Source: Zoogloeaceae bacterium (lineage in GTDB: Bacteria > Pseudomonadota > Gammaproteobacteria > Burkholderiales > Rhodocyclaceae). Taken from it: 33,471 nt of DNA. The stretch is taken from NCBI GenBank assembly GCA_031290955.1, contig JAISLJ010000146.1, positions 1 to 33,471 of the forward strand, read 5' to 3'. The notes beneath the pieces are model-generated. The model saw nothing but the letters and a program-made list of their open reading frames with translations. It was not told where the DNA came from and ran no database searches. Shown one piece after another: positions 6,482 to 14,965 of the stretch; positions within the stretch are counted from its first letter, which is position 1; every line of letters starts with the position of its first letter. The translations under genes and the position numbers were made by a program.

Positions 6482-8530
6482 ATGCGCTACCCGTATGGAG
6501 ATTCAGGATTCGTTCATCATCGGATGTGTTGCCGATTCTTCCGTTTCCCTTGTTTCTGCCTTCTTCTGTTCTTTTGCGCGACCCGTGCCTTGCCTGCCTT
6601 TCCGCTTCCGGAAATCTCGGGGGAACTCCGGTTGGGCGAGATTCGGCATCCGTATTTTTCGGCGCGGGATTTGCGTCTTTCCCTTGCCGGGGCGGGCGGA
6701 CAGCTTACGCTGGGGCAAGTGGAGATCGGCGGCCAGCATTGGCGTGCGCTGCGCCTTGTCTGCGCGCGGCTTGGGCGGGAGATCGAAGCGTTCCACTGCA
6801 CGGGCGGCACGCTCCATCTGCCCGGCGTATTGCCGCTGACGCTTGACCTGCGCCAGAAAGGAACTCGCTGGCGGCTTCAGCTTCGCACCAAAGAAGCAGA
6901 AGAACACTGGGATTTGCGCTATGAGCCTTCCGGCATGCGTCTGCTTGTCCGCAACGGCGCGCCGGACCTGCTCGTCCGCCTTGTGCCACAACTCGCGCCC
7001 TTGCAGGCGTGGAAGCTGTCCGGCCGGTTTTCCGGGGAGATTCACCTCGCAATGCGTCCGGAAGGCCAGGTTCTCAGCGGCAAGCTCGCGCTGGAGGAAG
7101 GCGGCTTCTCGGCTCCGGACGCCCTGCGCGCCGCAGAGAAACTCGCGGCGACGCTGGAGATTCAGGGCCGGGAACACCGTGGTCTCTGGCATCTGGAGGG
7201 CGGGCTGATCTGGCAAGGCGGGCTGGTGTATCACGATCCCTTGCTGATCCAGTCCGAAGGGCAATCCCTGCGTTTTTCCGGCACGCTGGCGGGGGAAACG
7301 TGGACGCTGCACGCCGCTCGTTTCGATTGGCCGCAGATCGGGCAGATCACCCTTGCCGCCCACGGCAACGGGAAGGGCATTCAGGAAGGCCGCCTCGACG
7401 CGGCGCTGGCCCTTGCGCCCTTGGGAGAGCGCCTGTTGCGCCCCGTGCTCGCCAGCCGGGATTTTCCTGTGGCGGAGCTTTCTGGAGAACTGACACTGCG
7501 GGCGGATTGGGAATCCGGTCGCCTTGCCCAACTGGAACTCCGCCCCCAGGAAGGCGGCTTTCGCCTGCAAAACGGACGCTTCGGCTTCGCGGGCCTGACG
7601 GGGCGGCTCCTCTGGCGGCAGGAAGGGGCGGGCGAGGGAGAGTTCACGGTCGGGGAACTGCGTCTGGGGCGCGTGGCAAGCAGTGCCTTCCCGCTCTCGC
7701 TGGCCGTGTGGCCCCGCGGCTTCGCGCTCGTGCGTCCGGTGACGATTCCCATCCTGGAAAGCAGACTCGTCATCCAGCATCTGGCGGCAGGAGTCAATGC
7801 GGAACTGGGGGAACTGGAAGGCGCATTGGGTCTTTCGCTCCATCCTGTGCCGCTGGAACGGCTCACGGAGGCGCTGGAACTCCCGCGCATGCAGGGGCTG
7901 CTTGCCGCCGAACTGCCGGCAATCCGCTACCGCAAGCACGAAGCGGCGCTGGATGGCGCGCTGGCGATCCAGGTCTTTGATGGCTACCTGTATTGCAATG
8001 AACTGCGCCTGATCGAACCGTTCGGCGAGCGTTCCCGCCTCATCGCGGATGTGGAAGCGCGGCACATCGATCTTGAACAACTGACGCGCACTTTCTCTTT
8101 TGGGCAAGTCAGCGGTTTTGTGGATGCGCACCTCACCGGGCTGGAACTCGCCGACAGACGGGCGCTGGCCTTCGATGCCCGGATCGAGAGCAGTCCCGGA
8201 AATTATCGGAAGCGCATCAGCCAGCGCGCCGTGGATCACATTGCCGCGCTGGGCGGAGGCGGCGCGGTGGCGGCGATCCAGGCCAGCGCGCTGCGCTTCT
8301 TCCAGGATTTCGGCTACCGACGCATCGGCCTTGCCTGCCGTCTCGAAAACGGCGTCTGCCAGATGCAGGGCATCGCGGGCATGGAACAGGGAACGCGCTA
8401 TACCATCATCGAAGGCGGCGGTATCCCGGCGCTGACGGTCCAGGGCTACAACCGCCGCATGGACTGGGAAGAATTCATCATCCGCCTGAAAGCGGCAATC
8501 AACAATCAGGAAGGGCCGCTAATCCGGTAG
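6482..8530 (+). CDS. Exported AsmA/YdbH-like protein, probable envelope lipid-transport family
   Basis: The 682-residue protein has an N-terminal hydrophobic export segment (CCRFFRFPCFCLLLFFCA near 16-33, possible cleavage after ALPA). The rest is long and beta-rich, with many alternating strands of the LSGKLALEEGGF, LSGELTLRADWESG and LEGALGLSLH type. The C-terminal part has SPGNYRKRISQRAVDHIAAL and a Gly-rich loop before a final DWEEFIIRLKAAINN. This resembles AsmA-like proteins of the YdbH group, which are proposed to bridge the periplasm and move phospholipids. It is shorter than E. coli YdbH and no ynbE- or ydbL-like gene follows, so the assignment is by overall pattern. The ATG at 6482 is supported by GGAGG and the promoter at 6425-6453. 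A second in-frame ATG at 6524 would shorten the signal region. Confidence 0.55.
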   Translation: MRYPYGDSGFVHHRMCCRFFRFPCFCLLLFFCATRALPAFPLPEISGELRLGEIRHPYFSARDLRLSLAGAGGQLTLGQVEIGGQHWRALRLVCARLGREIEAFHCTGGTLHLPGVLPLTLDLRQKGTRWRLQLRTKEAEEHWDLRYEPSGMRLLVRNGAPDLLVRLVPQLAPLQAWKLSGRFSGEIHLAMRPEGQVLSGKLALEEGGFSAPDALRAAEKLAATLEIQGREHRGLWHLEGGLIWQGGLVYHDPLLIQSEGQSLRFSGTLAGETWTLHAARFDWPQIGQITLAAHGNGKGIQEGRLDAALALAPLGERLLRPVLASRDFPVAELSGELTLRADWESGRLAQLELRPQEGGFRLQNGRFGFAGLTGRLLWRQEGAGEGEFTVGELRLGRVASSAFPLSLAVWPRGFALVRPVTIPILESRLVIQHLAAGVNAELGELEGALGLSLHPVPLERLTEALELPRMQGLLAAELPAIRYRKHEAALDGALAIQVFDGYLYCNELRLIEPFGERSRLIADVEARHIDLEQLTRTFSFGQVSGFVDAHLTGLELADRRALAFDARIESSPGNYRKRISQRAVDHIAALGGGGAVAAIQASALRFFQDFGYRRIGLACRLENGVCQMQGIAGMEQGTRYTIIEGGGIPALTVQGYNRRMDWEEFIIRLKAAINNQEGPLIR

Positions 8531-8564
8531 GCAGAAGACGAAACGGTTATAACGATAGGCGGTT

Positions 8565-8814
8565 TCATCGTTTTTTAACAAATTCTACGGCAGCGGCCAG
8601 ACCATTTCCGACAAAGTCCCCTGCCTCAGTAAAACGCGAAGGAATGACCAGTTCGCCTTTTCTATTGATATCGCCATAACCGCGCTTGCCCAAATGGATA
8701 CTGGACAAATCTGCGGGATTGTTTTTTTTCGTCACTGAAATTGCCGCAAGCCATCACCGGCACGACCGAGAGACGCAAGAACAGCAGGGATTTCAAGCGC
8801 AAGAGGAAGGGCAT
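8565..8814 (-). pseudogene. Frameshifted, truncated WG-repeat gene
   Basis: From ATG 8814 the minus strand reads MPFLLRLKSLLFLRLSVVPV, nearly the signal peptide of the intact paralogue ending at 8914. At the run of eight A on this strand (T8 at 8722-8729) the frame is lost and stops soon after. With seven A the frame continues as NNPADLSSIHLGKRGYGDIN, the WG family start, through one unit (RKGELVIPSRFTEAGDFVGN). It still ends at TGA 8567-8565 after about 82 residues, without the other units or the conserved C terminus. It is therefore both frameshifted and truncated. Whether slippage in the homopolymer ever restores the short product is unknown. Confidence 0.7.
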
Positions 8815-8819
8815 GATGA

Positions 8820-8913
8820 TGTTCTCCATGATTCGTTGGGAAAGAAGGGCGCTTCCAGAAAACGGAAAGTGGAAGCGGCATCGCCGGAAGGCAGGAGGTT
8901 ATTTTTCATCTTT
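8820..8913 (-). repeat. Duplicated intergenic spacer (copy 1), paralogous to 9930-10023
   Basis: Reading the minus strand, both spacers run from GTAAAGTAAAAAGATGAAAA through a TGCCTTCCGGCA motif to CCCTTCTTTCCCAACGAAT and then ATGGAGAACATCAT before the next start codon. The duplication unit was therefore gene plus spacer. The motif TGCC-TTCC-GGCA is a small hairpin in both copies. I see no convincing promoter in either spacer, so the downstream copies may depend on read-through. Confidence 0.6.
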
Positions 8914-9924
8914 TTACTTTACGTCCTGTTCCGCGCAAATATGCTCGGCGGATTTTTGGGGCCAGACAATTTCATCTTTTGCGTTCTTCAAAACCATTGT
9001 TCCACAAACCAAAGTCTCCAGGAGCACAAACTGCATGTTTCGATCAATCATCCCGAGCCGTCCCTCCTCCTTGACCCAGGCCAGACCATTTTCGGCAAAG
9101 TTCCCTGCGTCGTCGAAGCGCAGGGGAATGACGAACTTGCCCCGTTTGTCAATATAACCCACCTTGCCATTTTCCATGACGCCAGCTAGGCCATTGTCGG
9201 TAAAGGTGTATGCGAAATCGAAGCGCGGTGGAATGGCGAATTTTCCCTGCTTGCTGATGAATCCCCATTTTCCTTTCGCTTCGACGGCAGCCAGGCCGTT
9301 ATCGGCAAAAGACCACGCATCGTCGAAACGCGGCGGGATGATGAACTTTCCCTGCTGGTCGATGTATCCCCATTTGCCTTTTTCCTTGACGGGCGCTAGA
9401 CCGTTGTCGGCAAAGGGCCTTGCGTCGTCGAAACGCGACGGGATAACGAACTTGCCTTGTTGGTCAATGTATCCGCATTTGCCTTTTTCCATGACAGGCG
9501 CCAGGCCGCCGTCGGCAAAGCCCCATGTGGCGGCGAAACGTGGCGGGATGATGAACTTGCCTCGCTGGTCAATGAATCCCCATCCGCTATTTTCCTTGAC
9601 GGGCGCCAGACCATTGTCGGCAAAGGGCAGCGCCAAGTCGAAACGCAGCGGGATGATGAACTTTCCCTGCTGGTCGATGTATCCCCATTTGCCTTTTTCC
9701 TTGACGGGCGCCAGACCATTGTTGGCAAAGGGGAATGCGTCATCAAAACGAAGCGGGATGCGCAGTTCGCCTTTCCCGTTGATGTAACCGTATTGGCCAT
9801 GAAAGGAGATCATGCGCAAGTCCGCAGGATTGCTTTCCACACAGGCAGCCTCGCCGCCAACCATCAGCAACAGTACCGCGAAGCTCAAGAACAGCAGAGA
9901 TTTCAAAGGCAAAAGGAAAGGCAT
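8914..9924 (-). CDS. Exported WG-repeat protein (about eight 35-residue units)
   Basis: The 336-residue product opens with a signal peptide (MPFLLPLKSLLFLSFAVLLL, cleavage likely near GGEA-AC). It then contains about eight WG-type units of 35 residues, each of the form KGKWGYIDQQGKFIIPxRFD followed by FADNGLAPVKE. It ends with a conserved tail (MVLKNAKDEIVWP). WG repeats are short beta-rich units thought to form extended or solenoid surfaces; no enzymatic function is implied. The ATG at 9924 is chosen over upstream ATGs because GGAG stands six bases before it and the hydrophobic segment starts there. The last residues (ICAEQDVK) and the downstream spacer are nearly repeated at the end of the giant paralogue, showing tandem duplication. 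Confidence 0.8.
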   Translation of the reverse strand: MPFLLPLKSLLFLSFAVLLLMVGGEAACVESNPADLRMISFHGQYGYINGKGELRIPLRFDDAFPFANNGLAPVKEKGKWGYIDQQGKFIIPLRFDLALPFADNGLAPVKENSGWGFIDQRGKFIIPPRFAATWGFADGGLAPVMEKGKCGYIDQQGKFVIPSRFDDARPFADNGLAPVKEKGKWGYIDQQGKFIIPPRFDDAWSFADNGLAAVEAKGKWGFISKQGKFAIPPRFDFAYTFTDNGLAGVMENGKVGYIDKRGKFVIPLRFDDAGNFAENGLAWVKEEGRLGMIDRNMQFVLLETLVCGTMVLKNAKDEIVWPQKSAEHICAEQDVK

Positions 9925-9929
9925 GATGT

Positions 9930-10023
9930 TCTCCATGAATTCGTTGGGAAAGAAGGGGGGTTCCCGCAAACGAAAAGTGTTCTCGGCATTGCCGGAAGGC
10001 AGGGGTTATTCTTTTTCATCTTT
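9930..10023 (-). repeat. Duplicated intergenic spacer (copy 2), paralogous to 8820-8913
   Basis: This is the spacer between the 1473-aa and 336-aa WG genes. It shares with copy 1 the post-stop A-rich stretch, the TGCCTTCCGGCA hairpin and the CCCTTCTTTCCCAACGAATTC-type lead-in to the Shine-Dalgarno region, with scattered substitutions and small indels between them. Confidence 0.6.
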
Positions 10024-10028
10024 TTACT

Positions 10029-13000
10029 TTACATCCTGTTCCGCGCAAATCTGCTCGGCGGATTTGGGGGCCAGACGATTTCGTTCCTGGCGTTTTTCAG
10101 AACCATCGTCCCGCCGACTGAATCCCTGAAGAGCACGATCTGGTCATTTCGGTCGATGTACTTCACTTTGCCGTTCTCGGCGACAAAAGCCAGACCGTTG
10201 GCGGCAAAGCCATGCGCCTCGTCGAAACGCGGCGAGATAACGAACTTGCCCTGCGCATCCATATATCCCCATTTGCCATTCTCTTCCCGGACGGGGGCCA
10301 GACCGTTATCGGCAAAACTCCCCGCCACATCCATGAAAAAATCCCCTGCATCGCCGATACGCAGGAGAATGACAAATTCGCCTTGCCGGTCAATGAATCC
10401 CGTTTTGTCATTGTCCTGCGCAACCGCCAGGCCGTTACTGGCAAAGCCCTCCGTGCCGATGAAACGCGGGGGAATAACGAACGCGCCCTGTTGGTCAATG
10501 AACCCGTATTTGTGATTTTCCACGGCCAGAGCCAGGCCGTTGTCGGAAAAAGACCAGGCGTTTTCAAAGCGCGGGGGAATCACGAATTCGCCCCGCTGGT
10601 CAATGTAGCCCCATTTTCCCTTTTCCATGACGCAAGCCAGACCGTTGGCGGCAAAATCCCATGCTCCATCAAAACGCGGGGGGATCACGAATTCGCCTTG
10701 CGTGTCAACATATCCCCATTTTTCTTTCTTCCACCATTTAGCACTCCTTTCCCGAACGCAAGCCAGACCGTTGGCGGCAAAACTCCACGCGAAGCCGAAA
10801 TGCGGTGAAATGGCGAACTTGCCCTGTTGGTCAATGAATCCCCATTTGCCATTCTCCTGGACAGCCGCCAGACCATTGGCGGCAAAATCCATTGCGTCGT
10901 CAAAACGTGGCGGAATGACCAGTTCGCCTTGCCCATTGAGGTAGGCAAACTTGTTGTCAAAATCAATTGGCGACAGGCGGGTGGAATTTGTTGCTTCAGC
11001 GGAATTTTCGCTGGCGACCGAAGGCGCAGCCACCTCACGCGGGAGAGAGAGATCAGGAATCCGATCAGCGAATCCGGGCGGCCAGAGGATTTCGTCCTTG
11101 GCGTTCTTCAGCACCTTTGTTTCGCCCACAAAATCCTCGAAGAGCACGATCTGGCCGTTTCGGTCAATGATGCTCCATTTTCCCTCCTCCTTGACTTCCG
11201 CCAGACCATTGTCGGCAAAGTCCTCTGCCTCGTCGAAACGTGGCGGGATCACGTATTTTCCCTGCTGGTCAATGTATCCCCATTTACCCTTCTCTTCCAC
11301 CAGCGCCAGATCGTTACGGGCAAAATTATCTGCGTTGTCAAAACGCAGGGGGATTGCGTACTTACCTTGTCGGTCAATAAATCCCCATTTGTCACCCTCC
11401 CTGACCAGAGCCAGACCATTGTCGGCAAAGTCCTCTACCGCGTCGAAACGTGGCAGAATCACGTATTTTCCCTGCTGGTCAATGTATCCCCATTTTCCAT
11501 TTCCGGCCAAAACACAAGCCAGACCGTTGTCGGCAAATAGCCATGCGCTGTCGAAACGCGAGGGGATCACGTACTCGCCCTGCTGGTCAATATATCCCCA
11601 TTGCCCATCCTCATCGGCAACATGAGCCAGACCGTTCTTGGCGAAGTTCCCTACGTTGTCAAAACGCGGGGGGATTGCGTACTTACCCTGTCGGTCAATA
11701 AATCCCCATTCGTCACCCTCCCTGACGGGAGCCAGACCACTGTCGGCAAAGTTCCCTACCGCGTCGAAACGTAGCGGGATCACGTACTTTCCCTGCTGGT
11801 CAATGTATCCCCATTTTCCATTCTCCTTGACGTAAGCCAGAGCGTTGTCGGCAAAGGGCCATGCGGAGTCGAAACGCGATGGGATGACGTACTTGCCCTG
11901 CTGGTCAATGAATCCCCATTTGCCATCCTCTTCGACAGGGGCCAGATCGTTGCCATCAAACCCACATGCGTTATCGAAATGCGGGGGGATAACGTACTTG
12001 CCCTGTTGGTCAATAAATCCCCATTTTTCCTTCTCTTCCACCAGCGCCAGACCGTTGCCATCAAACACCCATGCCTCGTCAAAATGCGGAGGAATGCACA
12101 ATTCTCCTCTTCCATTGATATAGCCGTATTTGCCATCAAACAGGATTCGCAACAAGTGCGCGGAATTTGTTGCCTCAGCAGCGGAATTATCGCTGGCGAC
12201 CGAAGGCGCAGCCACCTCACGCGAGAGAGATATATCAAGAATCCGATCAGCGAGCTTGAGCGGCCAGAGAATTTCGTCTTTGGCGTTCTTCAGCACCTTT
12301 GTTTCGCCAATGAAATCCTCGAAAAGTACCACCTCTCCCTTCCGGTCAATGACCATCCGCTTGCCATCTTCTTCGACACAGGCCAGACCGTTATCGGAAA
12401 ATTCGCCTGCCTTGTTGAAACGCCGTAGAATAACATACTTGCCCTGTTGGTCAATGTAGCCCCACTTTCCTTTCTCCCCCCATTTACCCTGGACTGGAGT
12501 CAGACCACTGGTGATAAATTTTTCGTCAACAAACCTGCCCTGTTGGTCAACGAACCTCCATTTGCCATCTTTCTTGACACGAGCCAGACCGTCGTCGGCA
12601 AAATGCCATGTGAAGTCAAAGCTAAATGTGTCGTCAAAACGCGGGGGAATGACAAACCTACCCCGCTGATCAATATATCCCCATTTTCCATTCTCTTTGA
12701 CGGAGGCCAGACCGTTGGCGGCAAAAGTTTCTGCTCTATCGAAACGCGGGGGGATGACAAACTCGCCCTGCTGATCGATGTATCCCCATTTGCCATTCTC
12801 CACCTCCCGGACCGGAGCCAGGCCATTCTTGGCAAAATCGTCTGCGTGGTCGAAACGCGGGGGGATGACGTACTCGCCTTGCCTGTTGATGTACCCGAAT
12901 TTTCCCATATCTTCTTCAGCATCTTCTACGACGGAAGCCAGACCATTATCGGCAAAGCTGCCTGCTATCGTGAAGCGCGGGGGAATTACGTACACACCCT

Positions 13001-14450
13001 GCCGGTCAATGTACCCGTATTTACCATTCTCCATGTCAATGACGCAAGCCAGACCGCTGTCGTCAAAGCCCAGAGTGTCTTCAAAATGCGGGGCAATGAC
13101 GATCTCGCCCTGCCGGTCAAGAAATCCCCATTTGCCATCCTTTTGGACAGGAATCCGATCCTTGTCAAAATCTTCTATGGAAACGTTTGTGCTGTCGAAA
13201 CGCGGCGGGATGCGCAATTCTCCCTTTCCATTGATATAGCCATATTTGCCATCAAACTGGATGGGTGACAGGCGGTCAGGATTTATTCCTTCGCAGGAGA
13301 TGGAATCCTCACCGATGGCCAGTGGTACAGCCGTATCGCAAATCCGGGTAGCGCGTTCGGAAGGCCAGACGATTTCGTTCCTGGCGTTTTTCAGAACCTT
13401 TGTCCTGCCGACAAAATCCTCGAAGAGCACAATTTGCCCCTTCCGGTTGATGACCATCCGCTTGCCCTTTTCTTCGACACAAGCCAGACAGTTGTCGACA
13501 AAATCCTCTGCTTCGTCGAGGCGCGGGGGAACGATGTATTTGCCCTGCTGGTCAATGTATCCCCATTTTCCTTTCTTCCACCATTTTCCCTTCTCTTTGA
13601 CCAAAGCCAGACCGTTGTCGGCAAAGATCCCTGCGTCGTCGAAACACGGATGGATACGGAATTTTCCCTGCTTGTCGATGTATCCCCATTTGCCACGCTC
13701 CTTGACGGGAGCCAGACCGTTATCGGCAAAATCCCATGCTTCGTCGAAACGCGGGGAAATCATGAATCTGCCCCGTTGATCAATGTACCCATATTTGCCC
13801 TTCTCCGCGACGGCAGCCCGACCGTTATCGGCAAAGAATCCTGCCTTGTCGAAGCGCGGCGGGATGGCGAATTTTCCCTGCGAATCAATGTATCCCCATT
13901 TGCCCTTCTCTTTGACCAGCGCCAGACCGTTATCAGAAAAACCCCATGTTTCGTCGAAACGCGGGGAGATGACGAACTCGCCTTGCGGGTCAATGAACCC
14001 ATATCTGCCTTTCTCTTTGGCCGGGGCCAGGCCATTGTCGGCAAAGCGCCCTGCGAAGTCGAAACGCGGCGGGATCACGTATTCGCCTTGCAGTCCAATG
14101 TACCCATCTTTGCCATTCTCTTCAACAGGAGCCAGACCATTATCGGAAAAAGCCCCTGCGTGATCAAAACGCAGCGGGATGACGTACTTGCCCTGCACAT
14201 CAATGTATCCCCATCTCTCCTTCTCCTGGACACCCGCCAGACCGTTGTTGGCAAAGTCCCCTACTTCGTCAAAACGTGGTGGAATGACCAATTCGCCTTT
14301 TTCATTGAGATAACCGTATTTTCCCTCAAACTGGATCGGGAACAAGCTTGCGGAATTTGTTTCTTCACAGGCGGAATCATCGTCGACAGCCAGCGGAATC
14401 GCCGCCCCATCCTGGAACCGCATGGATTGCAAACGACGGAAAATGGACAT
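10029..14450 (-). CDS. Giant WG-repeat protein made of four fused gene copies
   Basis: The 1473-residue protein has about 36 WG-type units of 35 residues. Full-length copies of the smaller gene's layout recur four times. Each begins with a linker and a [YF]xYxNxxGEL cap and ends with IVLFEDFVGxTKVLKNA(K/R)(N/D)EI(V/L)WP. Junctions fall near nucleotides 13345, 12215 and 11040. Linkers at the last two (SREVAAPSVASDNSA and PREVAAPSVASENSA) are almost identical. The N terminus (MSIFRRLQSMRFQDGAAIPL) lacks the signal peptide of the 336-aa paralogue, so export is doubtful. The ATG at 14450 has GGAG six bases upstream; ATG 14462 is an alternative. The final residues (SRFARNRM) are a frame-shifted reading of the tail ICAEQDVK. 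No enzymatic motif is seen. A structural or adhesive role is only a guess. Confidence 0.8.
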   Translation of the reverse strand: MSIFRRLQSMRFQDGAAIPLAVDDDSACEETNSASLFPIQFEGKYGYLNEKGELVIPPRFDEVGDFANNGLAGVQEKERWGYIDVQGKYVIPLRFDHAGAFSDNGLAPVEENGKDGYIGLQGEYVIPPRFDFAGRFADNGLAPAKEKGRYGFIDPQGEFVISPRFDETWGFSDNGLALVKEKGKWGYIDSQGKFAIPPRFDKAGFFADNGRAAVAEKGKYGYIDQRGRFMISPRFDEAWDFADNGLAPVKERGKWGYIDKQGKFRIHPCFDDAGIFADNGLALVKEKGKWWKKGKWGYIDQQGKYIVPPRLDEAEDFVDNCLACVEEKGKRMVINRKGQIVLFEDFVGRTKVLKNARNEIVWPSERATRICDTAVPLAIGEDSISCEGINPDRLSPIQFDGKYGYINGKGELRIPPRFDSTNVSIEDFDKDRIPVQKDGKWGFLDRQGEIVIAPHFEDTLGFDDSGLACVIDMENGKYGYIDRQGVYVIPPRFTIAGSFADNGLASVVEDAEEDMGKFGYINRQGEYVIPPRFDHADDFAKNGLAPVREVENGKWGYIDQQGEFVIPPRFDRAETFAANGLASVKENGKWGYIDQRGRFVIPPRFDDTFSFDFTWHFADDGLARVKKDGKWRFVDQQGRFVDEKFITSGLTPVQGKWGEKGKWGYIDQQGKYVILRRFNKAGEFSDNGLACVEEDGKRMVIDRKGEVVLFEDFIGETKVLKNAKDEILWPLKLADRILDISLSREVAAPSVASDNSAAEATNSAHLLRILFDGKYGYINGRGELCIPPHFDEAWVFDGNGLALVEEKEKWGFIDQQGKYVIPPHFDNACGFDGNDLAPVEEDGKWGFIDQQGKYVIPSRFDSAWPFADNALAYVKENGKWGYIDQQGKYVIPLRFDAVGNFADSGLAPVREGDEWGFIDRQGKYAIPPRFDNVGNFAKNGLAHVADEDGQWGYIDQQGEYVIPSRFDSAWLFADNGLACVLAGNGKWGYIDQQGKYVILPRFDAVEDFADNGLALVREGDKWGFIDRQGKYAIPLRFDNADNFARNDLALVEEKGKWGYIDQQGKYVIPPRFDEAEDFADNGLAEVKEEGKWSIIDRNGQIVLFEDFVGETKVLKNAKDEILWPPGFADRIPDLSLPREVAAPSVASENSAEATNSTRLSPIDFDNKFAYLNGQGELVIPPRFDDAMDFAANGLAAVQENGKWGFIDQQGKFAISPHFGFAWSFAANGLACVRERSAKWWKKEKWGYVDTQGEFVIPPRFDGAWDFAANGLACVMEKGKWGYIDQRGEFVIPPRFENAWSFSDNGLALAVENHKYGFIDQQGAFVIPPRFIGTEGFASNGLAVAQDNDKTGFIDRQGEFVILLRIGDAGDFFMDVAGSFADNGLAPVREENGKWGYMDAQGKFVISPRFDEAHGFAANGLAFVAENGKVKYIDRNDQIVLFRDSVGGTMVLKNARNEIVWPPNPPSRFARNRM

Positions 14451-14480
14451 GGCAGTCTCCATGAATCAGGAAAGGCAAGA

Positions 14481-14509
14481 AAAATACACGAAATATGCAA
14501 GAAAAGCAA
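14481..14509 (-). promoter_or_regulatory. Candidate promoter of the giant WG-repeat gene
   Basis: The minus strand has TTGCTT (14509-14504) and TATTTT (14486-14481) with a 17-bp spacer, giving a start near 14474 and a 24-nt leader. The surroundings are AT-rich compared with neighbouring coding DNA. Pattern-based only. Confidence 0.4.
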
Positions 14510-14872
14510 TGCGGATACAGGCGCGGTTGTTTGCCTCTCTCCTGCATCCGGGCATTCTCTTCGTCATTGTGAAGGAATGTCTGAACAAGTCCCTTTTCCG
14601 AAAAACAAATCTAATAAAATCAATGATATAAACTGCTGGCCTGGGACTTTTTCAGCGTTTCCTGAACGGAGCGGCACTTCCGCAAGCAGCGATACTGCGA
14701 GCAGAAAGGGGAAATGGCGACACGATTTCTTTTTGTCGTCTGGCAGCGTGGTTCTTCGTTCCGCACAAATCTGCCCGAATCCTATTTCTCGGCTGGACTT
14801 CTGCTTCGTCGCGCCCGCCCCGACACCAATTCCACGCCTTGCGGCGAAAGTACTGGCGTCTTGCGGCAGTAT
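14510..14872. other. Intergenic region with no convincing gene
   Basis: This stretch lies between the WG-repeat gene promoter and the pilU terminator. Open frames on both strands are low-complexity and lack a ribosome site and recognisable sequence. Part of it (CGTTCCGCACAAATCTGCCC near 14758) resembles the 3' end of the WG-repeat genes (CGCGCAAATCTGC). It may therefore hold a worn remnant of another copy in opposite sense, but the match is too short to be sure. Confidence 0.4.
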
Positions 14873-14914
14873 CCCAAAAAGAAAACGCGGCGGGAAATGC
14901 GATTTCCCGCCGCG
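14873..14914 (-). terminator. Intrinsic terminator of pilTU
   Basis: A perfect 13-bp stem, CGCGGCGGGAAAT (14886-14898) with ATTTCCCGCCGCG (14902-14914), has a 3-nt loop. On the minus strand it is followed by TTTTCTTTTTGGG (14885-14873). It lies about 50 bp after the pilU stop. On the plus strand a shorter T run follows at a distance, so bidirectional action is possible but weaker. Confidence 0.85.
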
Positions 14915-14965
14915 ATCCCCCACAGTTTTTAAAGTTGCCGTCCGCCAAGACTCCGCCAGGACGAC

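Noticed and set aside
6503..8239. Long minus-strand open frame opposite the AsmA/YdbH-like gene
   Set aside because: It is antisense to a gene with promoter, ribosome site and signal peptide; the product is Arg/Gln-rich without family features.
9164..14163. Many plus-strand frames with repeated ARPLSAK-like peptides
   Set aside because: These are mirror readings of the 105-bp WG repeats on the minus strand and repeat only because the DNA does.
14422..14631. Possible 69-codon gene on the plus strand upstream of the WG gene
   Set aside because: No ribosome site; it overlaps the WG gene start and its promoter, and the product is unrecognised.
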